Below are positions 1 to 9,877 of a stretch of DNA of 64,000 bases, in pieces. Position 1 is the stretch's first letter, and each line of letters opens with the position of its first letter. This stretch comes from Mesorhizobium sp. NZP2298. Lineage in GTDB: Bacteria > Pseudomonadota > Alphaproteobacteria > Rhizobiales > Rhizobiaceae. The notes beneath the pieces are model-generated. The model had not been told where the DNA came from. It made no database searches and saw nothing but the letters and a program-made list of their open reading frames with translations. The stretch spans positions 434,001 to 498,000 of the forward strand of contig NZ_CP033365.1 in NCBI RefSeq assembly GCF_013170825.1, read 5' to 3'. The position numbers were made by a program, and so were the translations under genes.

Positions 1-1
1 G

Positions 2-103
2 CCATCGCGGCAATTCCGCCAATGGGACGACGAGGCGACCGTCGCCGCTTATGGCGCACTGCCCTTCCACCTGATCTCGGCGACGTTCTCGCCAATTGCC
101 TGA
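2..103 (+). CDS. C-terminal end of an unknown protein (partial)
   Basis: Frame 2 is open from the window edge to a TGA at 101-103 and gives 33 residues of ordinary composition, including FRQWDDEATVAAYGALPFHL. The mix of hydrophobic and acidic residues looks like a real C-terminus, but frame 1 is also open to about base 200, so the assignment is weak. No family is recognised. The 219 bases that follow, up to the next gene, hold nothing I can name. Confidence 0.35.
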   Translation, partial: PSRQFRQWDDEATVAAYGALPFHLISATFSPIA

Positions 104-322
104 AATGGAAGCACTCGCCAAGCATCGATCGGCCTGTTGCAAGAGTCTTGGACGAACAATCCAGATCTCGGCGCGGTGCCAACGAACATTGCAGCCTGTA
201 ACGGCGCGATTAACTGCACTTTAGGCAATCCCGGCTAGCTTGCGGCGTCAGACAGGTGCATCCGTGCATCCGCCCGTGATTTCGTCGGACTGCGTAGAAA
301 TGATCTTTGTTGGAGCGGTCCG

Positions 323-1915
323 ATGAGCATGGGAAGTGTCAGAAACATCAGTACCGCGACCGGCTTTGCGTCTTCGATTGGAAGCTTGTCCCCGATCTGG
401 CTTGTCGCGGCCGTGGTGGTGTTCTCCTTTTTCATGCCGTGGACGGCAGGCGACAATACCGACGTCAGCTGGCTCATCGTCATCTGCGAAAAAGTCCTTG
501 ATGGCCAGAAGCTCTATGTCGACATTCTGGAAACCAATCCGCCCTTCTCCGTCGCCCTCTATATCGGGCCGGTATGGCTGTCCCACAGGCTCGGCATCTC
601 GCCTGAATCGGCAGTCGAGTGCTTCATCTATCTGGTCTTCTTCGTTTCAATCGGGCTGTCGGCCGTGGTCATCGAGCGAAGCGGAATCTTCGCCGATCTG
701 AAGACGCAGTGGATCTATCCAGCGCTGGCGGTTTTGCTTCTCATCATGCCTGGGAATGTTTTCGGCCAGCGCGAGCATATCGGTACGATGTTGTTCATGC
801 CGATGCTGTTCCTGATGATGTGGCGGATTGAACGCCGCCCGGACGCGCCGGTTCCTCTTGGCCTTGCCGTGGCGGTTGGCCTGGCTGGAAGCGTGCTGCT
901 TCTGGTCAAGCCACATTGGGCAACCGGCATCGTCCTGCCTTACCTCTTCATCGCTTGGCGCAAACGCTCGCTGATGGCGTGCCTGACTGCTGAAAACGTC
1001 GTGATCTTCATGGTCTGCGCTGCCTATCTCGTCGGCGTGTATCTGTGGTTTCCCGATTTCCTCGGCGCCTTCCTGCAACTGCTGATGCGCTACTATGTCA
1101 GCCTGCGAGCCAACATAAACATGTTAGCCGCATTGCCGACCTTTATCGTCTTTGTCGTTTTCACGGTTTTCCAGATGCGTAAATCCGTCTGGCGAGACGA
1201 CGTCGCGCTCGCGGTGGCGAGTGCCGCCGGCTTCTTTGTCTCCATGCTTTACCTTGGGAAATACTGGCCCAACCACCAGTATCCCTACCAGACCACGATG
1301 GTGTTTGCGATGCTGCTGGCGGTGGCATCCCGGTGGCGAATGGCGCTTGGCCTCGCAAACGCAGAGGCCGCCTCCGAGGTCGCCAGCGTCAAGCTCCATG
1401 CCGCAGCCGCGCTGGCCGTGGTCGCCGCGCTTTCGGTGACGCACCACCAGTTCTACCAACTGCCCGAGAAAAACCTGGTCGATGCCATCAAGAGCCGTTA
1501 CGCCTCGCCATCGATCGTTCAGGTCAGTTCCGACCTTTCCGTCGGCAATCCGCTGACAAGAATGACCAATGGCCGCTGGCTGTCGGCCTATGCTCATGAT
1601 TGGGTCGGCACCTATGCGCTCTGGGGCCTGATGCGGGGGACATATCAGGGCGAAGACGAGCGCATCGCGCGGCAGGACCTTGAAGATTACACCCGCTACC
1701 TCAATTCCCTGATCCGCGACAACAAGCCCGATATCATCCTGATGGATCGGATGAACAAGAAAAAGTCAGCATGGTCGCTCACAGCAGACTTTCCGCCAAT
1801 CTGGATTGTGTGGATGCGCCAGAATGCGGATTTCCAAACCCTGATGAACGACTACGAAGAAATCGCGAGTGGCGACTACATTGAAGTCTATGCACGGCGC
1901 TCGGATGCCCGTTAG
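323..1915 (+). CDS. Polytopic inner-membrane protein, possibly a GT-C-like glycosyltransferase
   Basis: The 530-residue product has about ten hydrophobic segments spread from residue 25 to about residue 370, followed by a soluble C-terminal part of about 150 residues. After the first segment a hydrophilic loop carries DNTDVSW and then ETNPPF. Acidic residues in the first large periplasmic loop, with a following NPP motif, recall GT-C lipid-linked glycosyltransferases and O-antigen-type membrane proteins, but no catalytic motif is certain. The start at 323 (ATG) has another in-frame ATG two codons later and no strong ribosome site. The stop codon TAG is also the first three bases of the repeat element downstream. 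Function is unknown; the GT-C suggestion is inference. Confidence 0.6.
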   Translation: MSMGSVRNISTATGFASSIGSLSPIWLVAAVVVFSFFMPWTAGDNTDVSWLIVICEKVLDGQKLYVDILETNPPFSVALYIGPVWLSHRLGISPESAVECFIYLVFFVSIGLSAVVIERSGIFADLKTQWIYPALAVLLLIMPGNVFGQREHIGTMLFMPMLFLMMWRIERRPDAPVPLGLAVAVGLAGSVLLLVKPHWATGIVLPYLFIAWRKRSLMACLTAENVVIFMVCAAYLVGVYLWFPDFLGAFLQLLMRYYVSLRANINMLAALPTFIVFVVFTVFQMRKSVWRDDVALAVASAAGFFVSMLYLGKYWPNHQYPYQTTMVFAMLLAVASRWRMALGLANAEAASEVASVKLHAAAALAVVAALSVTHHQFYQLPEKNLVDAIKSRYASPSIVQVSSDLSVGNPLTRMTNGRWLSAYAHDWVGTYALWGLMRGTYQGEDERIARQDLEDYTRYLNSLIRDNKPDIILMDRMNKKKSAWSLTADFPPIWIVWMRQNADFQTLMNDYEEIASGDYIEVYARRSDAR

Positions 1916-2040
1916 AGCAGTTCACCGTTTTACGGAAACGGCGATCTGCTTAACTCTTTGTTTTGACGCGATTCTCAAGGAAAAGCGCTATGCGCTTTTC
2001 CCGGGGAAACCGTTTCACACTTTTCCTGGAATTGTTGCTC
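1914..2040. repeat. Rhizobial intergenic mosaic-type repeat
   Basis: This stretch has the modular look of the palindromic intergenic elements common in rhizobia: AGAGCAGTTCACCGTTT, a near-inverse copy ending in ATCTGCT, then TTTGTTTTGACGCGATTC and a second module ending in CACACTTTTCCTGGAATTG. A related but shorter copy lies at 44981-45034. It fills almost the whole gap between the membrane protein gene and alkB and gives the upstream gene its TAG stop. The family name is from memory of similar rhizobial sequences, not from a search. Confidence 0.6.
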
Positions 2041-2049
2041 ATCGCTCGC

Positions 2050-2679
2050 TCACTCGGCTTTCGTCACCCGCCGCAGCGTCAGATTGATCCTGCCGCCGTT
2101 CTTCAGCAACGCCGAGGTCGAGGGATAGATGCGGTCGACGCCGTGGAAGCAGAGGCGCCCCTCGCCGCCGAGCACGACGACGTCACCGCTTTTCAGCCTG
2201 AATGACTTGGTGGCGCCCTCGCGCGTCGTCTGACCGACCCTGAACAGGCAATCATCGCCCAGTGAGACGGAAACGACGGGTGCCGAGAAATCGGCCTCGT
2301 CGCGGTCCTGGTGCAGGCCCATCTTCGCGTCCGCCGTGTAGAAATTGATCAGGCAGGCCTCCGGCGGATTTGGATAGCCCGACACCTGCCGCCAAAGGTC
2401 GAGCAGGCCCTCCGGGATCGGCGGCCATGGTTCTCCGGTCAATGGATGCGTCGGCTGGTAGCGATAGCCGCGCTCCTTGTCGGTGACCCAGCCGAGCGTG
2501 CCGCAATTGGTCATGCGCACGCTCATCTCCTTGCCGGTGCGCGGCATGGCCGGCACGTACAGTGGGGCCTGCTGGACGATGCTTCTCACCGCCTCGACAA
2601 GCGCCTCCTGAACAGTGCGCGGCAGATAGGCCGGCATGTGGCGGACTCCCTTGGGCAGAACGAGCATGGATTTGCGCAC
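2050..2679 (-). CDS. alkB: Alpha-ketoglutarate-dependent DNA repair dioxygenase AlkB
   Basis: AlkB removes alkyl groups such as 1-methyladenine and 3-methylcytosine from DNA by oxidative demethylation with Fe(II) and 2-oxoglutarate. The 209-residue protein has the family signature: MTNCGTLGWVTD near residue 56, the iron ligands H123, D125 and H179, and a C-terminal RINLTLRR whose arginines bind 2-oxoglutarate and substrate. Length agrees with Escherichia coli AlkB (216 residues). The longest frame starts at a GTG (2679), but ATG at 2667, four codons in, is at least as likely. It stands alone; the neighbours do not suggest an adaptive-response operon. Confidence 0.93.
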   Translation of the reverse strand: MRKSMLVLPKGVRHMPAYLPRTVQEALVEAVRSIVQQAPLYVPAMPRTGKEMSVRMTNCGTLGWVTDKERGYRYQPTHPLTGEPWPPIPEGLLDLWRQVSGYPNPPEACLINFYTADAKMGLHQDRDEADFSAPVVSVSLGDDCLFRVGQTTREGATKSFRLKSGDVVVLGGEGRLCFHGVDRIYPSTSALLKNGGRINLTLRRVTKAE

Positions 2680-2823
2680 CTTGAGATGGTTCAGGTCGGC
2701 AAGATGCCACCATCAAGGAGAAACGGCGACCCGAAAGCCGCCGCCGATCTCATCGTGGCTGTTGATGTGGGATGGGTGAATTCGCGAAGGTGTCTCCGCG
2801 GAGCGCAACGGGCAAAATCGAAA

Positions 2824-2851
2824 CGCCGCGCGTCCTTTCGGATGCGCGGCG
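2824..2851 (-). terminator. GC-rich hairpin downstream of the LysM gene
   Basis: CGCCGCGC at 2824-2831 pairs with GCGCGGCG at 2844-2851, and four further inner pairs (one G-T) extend the stem. It lies 43 bases beyond the stop codon of the minus-strand LysM gene, without a clear T-run on that strand. Its loop and inner bases resemble the module GCCGCGCGTCC found in the repeats at 23561 and 30588, so it may be a solo repeat module instead of a dedicated terminator. Confidence 0.45.
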
Positions 2852-2893
2852 CTTGACTTCGCCGTATCGAAACGGCGCGACCTGGCCGCCAAG

Positions 2894-3358
2894 TCAGGGG
2901 ATGCGCAGCACCTGGCCTGGATAGATCTTGTCGGGGTGGGTCAGCATCGGCTTGTTGGCCTCGAAGATGGCCGTATTCTTGACGCCCTGACCCTTGCCAT
3001 AGCTTTTCTCGGCGATCTTCCAGAGGTTGTCACCCTTCTGAACGGTGTAGAAGGTCGGTTCCTTGGCCGGCGCAGCTGCCTTGCCGGCATCCGGCGCGAC
3101 CTGCAATTCGTCAGCCTGCACCTTGGAGACACCCAGAGTGTTGCCGACGGCAATCACCGCCTTTTCGAAGATCGACTGGTCCTTGACCACGCCCTTCAGC
3201 ACCGCCGTGTCACCTTGGACGACGACTTGCACGCCATCGGTGCCGAGCTTGTGCGAATCGAGCTCCTTCTTGAGCGTGTCGGCAGTGGGTGCGGCTTCCT
3301 CGTCGCCGCCGATGCCCAGTTTCTTGCCGACGCTCTTGACGAAATCGAACATGCCCAT
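2894..3358 (-). CDS. BON and LysM domain protein, Kbp (YgaU)-like
   Basis: The 154-residue protein starts MGMFDFVKSVGKKLG, has a BON domain at about residues 25-85 and a LysM domain at about residues 100-152 (FYTVQKGDNLWKIAEK to IYPGQVLRIP). This is the domain order and length of E. coli Kbp/YgaU (149 residues), a soluble potassium-binding protein. There is no signal peptide, which fits a cytoplasmic role despite the LysM domain. The ATG at 3358 is chosen because AGGGAGA lies seven to eight bases upstream; an upstream ATG at 3382 lacks a ribosome site. Function as a potassium sensor is family knowledge, not shown here. Confidence 0.88.
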   Translation of the reverse strand: MGMFDFVKSVGKKLGIGGDEEAAPTADTLKKELDSHKLGTDGVQVVVQGDTAVLKGVVKDQSIFEKAVIAVGNTLGVSKVQADELQVAPDAGKAAAPAKEPTFYTVQKGDNLWKIAEKSYGKGQGVKNTAIFEANKPMLTHPDKIYPGQVLRIP

Positions 3359-3447
3359 CTTTGGTCTCCCTTGCTGTGGCAACGGCGAAACCTTGCATCT
3401 GAGGCGTCAAATGGAAAGCCATTTTATGCACGCGCCGGGTGTGGTGC

Positions 3448-3885
3448 TTAATCGTTCTCCACCCGACCGCGCAGCTTCTTGATCGTGCCGCGCCCGGCCT
3501 TGCTTTTCAGCCGCCGTTCCACCGCGCCTTTCGAGGGGCGCGTCTTCTTGCGCGGCGGCGGTGGCGGCTCCGCGGCCTTGGCCACCAGCGCCGTCAGCCT
3601 CGCCCTTGCATCGGCGCGATTCTGCTCCTGGGTACGGAAGCGCCCGGCCTCGATGACGATGACGCCGTCCTTGGTGGCGCGCTGACCGGCAAGCTTGATC
3701 GTGCGCGCGCGCACGCGCTCCGAGAGGCCGGCCGCGTTGGCCGCGTCAAAGCGCAGTTGCACGGCCGTCGCCACCTTGTTGACGTTCTGGCCGCCGGGAC
3801 CGGACGAGCGGATGAAATCCTCGTGCAGGTCGCCCGGATGGATCACGGCTTCGTCTGATATGATGATGTTGTCATCGATCGGCAT
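3448..3885 (-). CDS. arfB: Alternative ribosome-rescue factor ArfB (peptidyl-tRNA hydrolase)
   Basis: ArfB (YaeJ) enters stalled non-stop ribosomes and hydrolyses the peptidyl-tRNA. The 145-residue product has the class I release-factor domain with the catalytic GGQ in SSGPGGQNVNK at about residues 27-37, and a basic C-terminal tail (PPPRKKTRPSKGAVERRLKSK onward) that would occupy the mRNA entry channel. Length matches the family (about 140). It is transcribed away from pckA, from which a terminator separates it. The start ATG at 3885 is the only sensible choice. Confidence 0.93.
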   Translation of the reverse strand: MPIDDNIIISDEAVIHPGDLHEDFIRSSGPGGQNVNKVATAVQLRFDAANAAGLSERVRARTIKLAGQRATKDGVIVIEAGRFRTQEQNRADARARLTALVAKAAEPPPPPRKKTRPSKGAVERRLKSKAGRGTIKKLRGRVEND

Positions 3886-3908
3886 GCCGCAGTCATGGCG
3901 CGGCGGAC

Positions 3909-3942
3909 CGAAAAAGAAAAGGCCCGATCGAAACCGGGCCTT
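3909..3942 (-). terminator. Rho-independent terminator of pckA
   Basis: AAGGCCCG (3919-3926) and CGGGCCTT (3935-3942) form an eight-pair stem. On the minus strand the stem is followed by TTTTCTTTTT, the classical terminator arrangement. It lies 24 bases past the pckA stop codon. Confidence 0.85.
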
Positions 3943-3966
3943 CAGTGGTGCTGAGCGGCGTGACGA

Positions 3967-5577
<1,611 letters not shown>

Positions 5578-5920
5578 TGGTGTCCCTTCTTCCATTTGCT
5601 GCATCTTTGCCGGCGTATTTCCGGCACGCCCGCTGTACGGGCTGAGATGGTCAGAACCAGAAAAGCCAAATGATATCAAATCATTAATCGATTTAAATAT
5701 TTTGAAAGTTGTTTAAATCGTTTATATATGCAAAAAGTTTCACGGTTGCCCAAAGGATTGGCCGCGTTCGCTCGTCCAATCCATGTCGAGGTAGGATTGT
5801 GGCCTGCGGCGCCCCGCGCGTGACAGCGGACAAGGCCTATGCCACATTTTGTACCTAATTTGTCCTGCAAAAGCCCCTTCTCTACGAAAGAAGGGACAGC
5901 TCATGAGGGAGCCGCTTGAA
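5578..5920. other. 343-base divergent intergenic region pckA/chvI
   Basis: This is the largest gene-free stretch in the window and must hold both promoters. Its pckA-proximal part is AT-rich (5670-5735), in contrast to the GC-rich surroundings, and contains the inverted boxes described at 5682-5727. The chvI-proximal part holds ATTTTGTACC and AATTTGTCC close to a GAGGGAG ribosome site for chvI at 5905-5911. No RNA gene or riboswitch was recognised. Confidence 0.7.
5682..5727. promoter_or_regulatory. Paired AT-rich operator-like boxes upstream of pckA
   Basis: CGATTTAAA at 5689-5697 and TTTAAATCG at 5712-5720 form a nine-base inverted repeat. The first half also sits in a nearly palindromic box, TTAATCGATTTAA (5684-5696), centred on CG. 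A CG-centred AT-rich palindrome is typical of LacI/GalR-family operators, and in Sinorhizobium meliloti the LacI-type regulator PckR controls pckA. The two CG centres are 30 bases apart, about three helical turns, on one face of the DNA. The match to PckR is inference. Confidence 0.5.
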
Positions 5921-6622
5921 ATGGCAACAATCGCGCTTGTCGATGACGACCGCAACATTCTGACGTCGGTGTCGATCGCCCTCGAGTCCGAGGGATATCG
6001 TGTCGAGACCTATACGGATGGTGCGTCCGCGCTGGAGGGCCTGGCGGCGCGGCCGCCGAATCTCGCCATCCTCGACATCAAGATGCCGCGCATGGACGGG
6101 ATGGAGCTTTTGCGCCGGATGCGCCAGAAGTCCGACCTGCCGGTGATCTTCCTGACCTCCAAGGACGATGAGATCGATGAGTTGTTCGGCCTCAAGATGG
6201 GCGCCGACGATTTCATCCGCAAACCGTTCTCGCAGCGTCTGCTTGTCGAGCGGGTACGCGCCGTGCTGCGCCGTGCCAGCGCCCGCGAGGCTGCGGCAAA
6301 GGCGCCCAGCCAGCAGGCCCGCTCGCTTGAACGCGGCCAGCTCGTCATGGACCAGGAACGCCACACCTGCACCTGGAAAGGCGAACCGGTGACGCTCACC
6401 GTCACCGAATTCCTGATCCTGCATTCGCTGGCGCAGCGCCCCGGTGTCGTAAAAAGTCGTGATGCGCTGATGGATTCGGCTTATGATGAGCAGGTCTATG
6501 TCGATGACCGCACGATCGACAGTCACATCAAGCGGCTGCGCAAGAAGTTCAAGGCTGTCGACGACGACTTCGAAATGATCGAAACCCTTTACGGAGTCGG
6601 GTACCGGTTCCGCGAAGCTTAA
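5921..6622 (+). CDS. chvI: Response regulator ChvI
   Basis: ChvI is the OmpR-type response regulator of the ExoS-ChvI/ChvG-ChvI system, which controls exopolysaccharide, envelope and acid-response genes and is needed for symbiosis in S. meliloti. The 233-residue protein has a receiver domain (residues 1-120) with the acidic pocket DDD at 8-10, phospho-acceptor D52 in [11 protein letters not shown] and K in FIRKPF, then a winged-helix DNA-binding domain ending [13 protein letters not shown]. The ATG at 5921 was chosen: it gives [12 protein letters not shown] as in known ChvI, with GAGGGAG upstream. The sensor gene chvG follows after a palindromic repeat. Confidence 0.96.
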   Translation: MATIALVDDDRNILTSVSIALESEGYRVETYTDGASALEGLAARPPNLAILDIKMPRMDGMELLRRMRQKSDLPVIFLTSKDDEIDELFGLKMGADDFIRKPFSQRLLVERVRAVLRRASAREAAAKAPSQQARSLERGQLVMDQERHTCTWKGEPVTLTVTEFLILHSLAQRPGVVKSRDALMDSAYDEQVYVDDRTIDSHIKRLRKKFKAVDDDFEMIETLYGVGYRFREA

Positions 6623-6625
6623 GCT

Positions 6626-6673
6626 GATGCATGTCGCCCAAAAGTGATCCCGTCTGGGGTAGCGACATGCATC
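6626..6673. repeat. Palindromic repeat between chvI and chvG
   Basis: GATGCATGTCGC (6626-6637) and GCGACATGCATC (6662-6673) are perfect 12-base inverted repeats, with CCAAAAGTG in the left inner part. The same GCATGTCG...CGACATGC module recurs at 25457, 26478 and 34121. It begins four bases after the chvI stop and would form a hairpin in a chvI-chvG transcript, where it could lower chvG expression or protect the chvI message. Confidence 0.75.
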
Positions 6674-6704
6674 GAACCGAAGACTAAGCAGGGCCTGCTA
6701 TTCG

Positions 6705-8489
6705 ATGGCAGTGGAAGCACAGCGAACAAGACCGGCGGGCGCTGCCAGGCGGCCGTCGCGCATCATGCCGTCCTTCGTGTCGAAGATCACCGTTCCGATG
6801 CGCCGCTTCCTCGGCCATCACATCTTTTCCAGCCTGACGCGGCGCATCCTGTTCCTCAACCTTGCCGGCCTGGCTGTCCTGGTCACCGGTATCCTCTATC
6901 TCAACACCTTCCGCGACGGGCTGATCGATGCCCGCGTCGAAAGCCTGATGACGCAGGGCGAGATCATCGCCGGCGCGATCGCGGCATCGGCGACGGTCGA
7001 GACCGATTCGATCAGCATCGACCCGGAAAAGCTGCTCGAACTGCAGGCCGGCGAAAGCCTGGGGCCGGGCTCCGACCAGCTCGACAATCTGGATTTTCCG
7101 ATCAATCCCGAACGTGTGGCGCCGGTGCTGCGGCGGTTGATCTCGCCGACCCGGACGCGGGCACGCATCTATGACCGCGACGCCAATCTGCTGCTCGATT
7201 CGCGCCATCTCTATTCGCGCGGCCAGATCCTGCGCTACGACCTGCCGCCGGTCGACGAGGAAGAGCCCGACCTTGTCGAGCGCATCCAGAAGTTCATCTT
7301 CGACTTCTTCCGCAACACCGACCTGCCGGTCTATCACGAACAGCCGGGCGGCAATGGCGCGGCCTTCCCGGAAGTGGTCAAGGCACTGACCGGGAGCCCG
7401 TCGACCATCGTGCGCGTCTCGGAACAGGGCGAGCAGATCGTTTCGGTGGCGGTGCCGATCCAGCGCTTCCGCGCCGTTCTCGGCGTGCTGATGCTGTCGA
7501 CCGAGGGCGGCGACATCGACAAGATCGTCGCCGCCGAGCGCAAGGCGATCCTGCGCGTCTTCGGTATCGCGGCACTCGTCACCGCCATCCTGTCGATGCT
7601 TTTGGCCTCGACCATCGCCAACCCGCTGCGCCGGCTGTCGGCGGCGGCGGTGCGGGTCAGGCGCGGCGTCAAGAGCCGCGAGGAGATCCCGGACTTTTCC
7701 GACCGGCAGGACGAGATCGGCAATCTGTCGGTCGCGGTGCGCGACATGACCAACGCGCTCTATGCCCGCATCGAGGCGATCGAAAGCTTCGCCGCCGACG
7801 TTTCCCATGAATTGAAGAACCCGCTGACGTCGCTGCGCAGCGCGGTGGAAACCCTGCCGCTGGCCAAGAACGACAATTCGCGCAGCCGGCTGATGGAGAT
7901 CATCCAGCATGATGTCCGGCGGCTGGACCGGCTCATCACCGATATTTCCGACGCCTCCCGTCTCGACGCCGAACTCGCGCGCGAAGACGCGGGAACCGTG
8001 GACCTGAAGAAATTCGTCACCGATCTGGTCGCCGTGTCGCGCGAGACCACCCGCAACAAGAAAGCGGTCGAGATCGAACTCAAGGTCGCCAAGTTGCCGC
8101 AGGGCGTCAAAGGCTACTTCGTCGTCGGCCACGATCTGCGTATCGGCCAGGTCATCACCAACCTGATCGAGAATGCGCGTTCCTTCGTTCCCGAGGACCA
8201 TGGCCACATCAGCCTGTCGCTGGCGCGCGCCGGCAAATTCAACATCCTCACCGTCGACGACAACGGTCCCGGCATCCGCGCCGACAGCATCGACCGCATC
8301 TTCGAGCGTTTCTACACCGACCGGCCGGCCGGCGAGGCGTTCGGCCAGAATTCGGGCCTTGGCCTGTCGATCTCCAGGCAGATCGTCGAGGCCCATGGCG
8401 GCACGCTGACCGCAGAGAACATTCCCGGCACCAAGCCCGGCGAGATCAAGGGCGCGCGCTTCGTCGTGACGCTGCCGGCCGAAGCATGA
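6705..8489 (+). CDS. chvG: Sensor histidine kinase ChvG (ExoS)
   Basis: ChvG is the membrane sensor kinase that phosphorylates ChvI; its activity is held down by the periplasmic protein ExoR in related rhizobia. The 594-residue product has a first transmembrane segment near residues 46-65, a periplasmic domain of about 220 residues, a second segment near residues 288-306, a HAMP region, and a kinase core with H368 in FAADVSHELKNPLTS. The ATP domain shows NLIENARSF, DDNGPGI and GLGLSISRQIVEAHGG. The start at 6705 is chosen by length match to ExoS (about 595). The TGA stop lies inside the GCATGATC module of the following repeat. Confidence 0.95.
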   Translation: MAVEAQRTRPAGAARRPSRIMPSFVSKITVPMRRFLGHHIFSSLTRRILFLNLAGLAVLVTGILYLNTFRDGLIDARVESLMTQGEIIAGAIAASATVETDSISIDPEKLLELQAGESLGPGSDQLDNLDFPINPERVAPVLRRLISPTRTRARIYDRDANLLLDSRHLYSRGQILRYDLPPVDEEEPDLVERIQKFIFDFFRNTDLPVYHEQPGGNGAAFPEVVKALTGSPSTIVRVSEQGEQIVSVAVPIQRFRAVLGVLMLSTEGGDIDKIVAAERKAILRVFGIAALVTAILSMLLASTIANPLRRLSAAAVRVRRGVKSREEIPDFSDRQDEIGNLSVAVRDMTNALYARIEAIESFAADVSHELKNPLTSLRSAVETLPLAKNDNSRSRLMEIIQHDVRRLDRLITDISDASRLDAELAREDAGTVDLKKFVTDLVAVSRETTRNKKAVEIELKVAKLPQGVKGYFVVGHDLRIGQVITNLIENARSFVPEDHGHISLSLARAGKFNILTVDDNGPGIRADSIDRIFERFYTDRPAGEAFGQNSGLGLSISRQIVEAHGGTLTAENIPGTKPGEIKGARFVVTLPAEA

Positions 8490-8548
8490 TCCCGAACCAA
8501 AGGTCAGCGCAGCAAGAAGCGGGAACCGGTTTTCGGATGGGATCATGC
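8484..8548. repeat. GCATGATCCC palindromic repeat at the chvG 3' end
   Basis: GCATGATCCC (8484-8493) is inverted as GGGATCATGC (8539-8548), and the interior contains GGGAACCGGTTTTCGG, the characteristic core of a widespread rhizobial element. The chvG stop codon is the TGA of GCATGATC, so the element starts inside the coding sequence. Confidence 0.7.
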
Positions 8549-8570
8549 CTGCTGCAAAAAGACATGATCC

Positions 8571-9017
8571 GTGCGGCCTGAAAACATTCACGCGACGGCG
8601 GTCCTGATCGGCGAACGTGGCGTTCTGGTCAGCGGCGCGTCCGGTTCAGGCAAGACGACATTGGCCCTGACGCTCATCGACCATTGCCGTCAGCGCGGAT
8701 TATCCTCACGGCTGGTCGGCGACGACCAGCTTTTCATCGAGGTGCATGCGGGGCGGCTGGTATGCCGCGCACCCGCCACCATCGCCGGCCTCGCCGAAGT
8801 GCCGGGACTTGGACCCCGGCCGCTGCCGTTCGAACCCGCCTGCGTCGTCGACCTGCATATACGCCTGCTGCCGGCCGGCGAAATCGCGCGCTTCCAGGAG
8901 GACGCCAGTGACGAGATCGCCGGGTGCGCGGTGCCGCGGATCGATCTGGCCGAACGCAATGTCCAGGCTGCCCTGCCCGCGGTGATGGCGCGGCTGTCCA
9001 TCATGCCTTTTCTATGA
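8571..9017 (+). CDS. hprK: HPr kinase/phosphorylase, short alphaproteobacterial form
   Basis: HprK phosphorylates a serine of HPr with ATP and also removes it, linking carbon state to regulation. The 148-residue product has only the C-terminal catalytic domain, with a Walker A motif at residues 22-30 (GASGSGKTT) and the GDDQLFIEV and EVPGLGPR regions. Firmicute HprK is about 310 residues, so this is the short form known from alphaproteobacteria, without the N-terminal domain. The start is GTG at 8571; an in-frame TGA lies two codons upstream, so no earlier start exists. The substrate gene ptsH lies two genes downstream. Confidence 0.92.
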   Translation: MRPENIHATAVLIGERGVLVSGASGSGKTTLALTLIDHCRQRGLSSRLVGDDQLFIEVHAGRLVCRAPATIAGLAEVPGLGPRPLPFEPACVVDLHIRLLPAGEIARFQEDASDEIAGCAVPRIDLAERNVQAALPAVMARLSIMPFL

Positions 9018-9181
9018 TCCGCCCGGAATTTTTTGCTGCAATGCGTCAAAATGGCATGGGCAGGCGCAATTTTGGGCTTGTCAACGGGCCGCGCGTCGAC
9101 AAGATAGCGCTCCCGCCGCCTGGAATGGCTGGCGAGCATAAAATGCGCCTGTGAAGCGGCGATGACGGGAGCCACCAAAGA

Positions 9182-9583
9182 ATGATCGGACTCGTGCTTG
9201 TAACGCACGGTCAACTGGCCACCGAGTTCCGACATGCCGTCGAACATGTCGTCGGGCCACAAGACAATTTCGAAACCGTGGCGATCGGTGCCGACGACGA
9301 TATGGAACAGCGTCGCCGCGACATCGTCGACGCCGTCGCCCGTGTCGATACCGGAGCCGGCGTCATCGTGCTGACCGACATGTTCGGCGGCACGCCGTCG
9401 AATCTTGCCATCTCGGTGATGGAGTCCGGCCGCACCGAGGTGATCGCCGGCATGAACCTGCCGATGCTGATCAAGCTGTCGTCGATCCGCAAGGGCGACA
9501 ACATGGCGGCCGCGCTCGATGAGGCGCAGGCTGCCGGCCGCAAATACATCAATGTCGCCAGCCAGCTTCTGAGCAGCAAATGA
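9182..9583 (+). CDS. PTS EIIA component of the mannose family, probably regulatory
   Basis: The 133-residue protein is a mannose-type EIIA with the phospho-accepting H9 in LVLVTHGQ and the TDMFGGTPSNLA motif at about residues 64-75. It would take phosphate from HPr, but no EIIB, EIIC or EIID genes are nearby. In alphaproteobacteria this protein is thought to act in regulation, not sugar import. It overlaps ptsH by four bases (ATGA at 9580), so the two are translationally coupled. The start ATG 9182 is preceded by a weak GGAG at 9169-9172. Confidence 0.93.
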   Translation: MIGLVLVTHGQLATEFRHAVEHVVGPQDNFETVAIGADDDMEQRRRDIVDAVARVDTGAGVIVLTDMFGGTPSNLAISVMESGRTEVIAGMNLPMLIKLSSIRKGDNMAAALDEAQAAGRKYINVASQLLSSK

Positions 9584-9876
9584 ACGCGCTTTCCTCGGAA
9601 AAAGACCAGATCGTCCGGGAGTTTCCGATCGTCAACCAGCGCGGCCTGCATGCACGCGCCTCGGCGAAATTCGTCCAGCTCGCCAGCGGCTTCAATGCCG
9701 CGGTCCATGTCGAGAAGGACGGCGTCAAGGTCGGCGGCACGTCGATCATGGGCCTGATGATGCTGGCCGCCAGCCCGGGATACTCGATCCGTGTCACCGC
9801 CAGCGGACCCGAGGCGCTCGAGGTCATGGACGCGCTGGAGCAGCTTGTCGCCTCCCGCTTCGGCGAGGAATGCTGA
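9580..9876 (+). CDS. ptsH: Phosphocarrier protein HPr
   Basis: HPr carries phosphate from enzyme I to EIIA proteins. The 98-residue product has the active H24 in NQRGLHARASAKF and S55 in VGGTSIMGLMML, the site that HprK would phosphorylate; the hprK gene is in the same cluster. It is about ten residues longer at the N-terminus than typical HPr. Coupled by ATGA overlap to the EIIA gene. Enzyme I is not in the window. Confidence 0.95.
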   Translation: MNALSSEKDQIVREFPIVNQRGLHARASAKFVQLASGFNAAVHVEKDGVKVGGTSIMGLMMLAASPGYSIRVTASGPEALEVMDALEQLVASRFGEEC

Positions 9877-9877
9877 T

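Noticed and set aside
6684..8591. Minus-strand open frame of 635 codons
   Set aside because: Antisense to chvG, with no motifs; the plus-strand kinase motifs are decisive.
9078..9104. CTTGTC...GACAAG inverted repeat before the EIIA gene
   Set aside because: A six-base repeat with a 15-base spacer is expected by chance in this much sequence, and no promoter is positioned around it.
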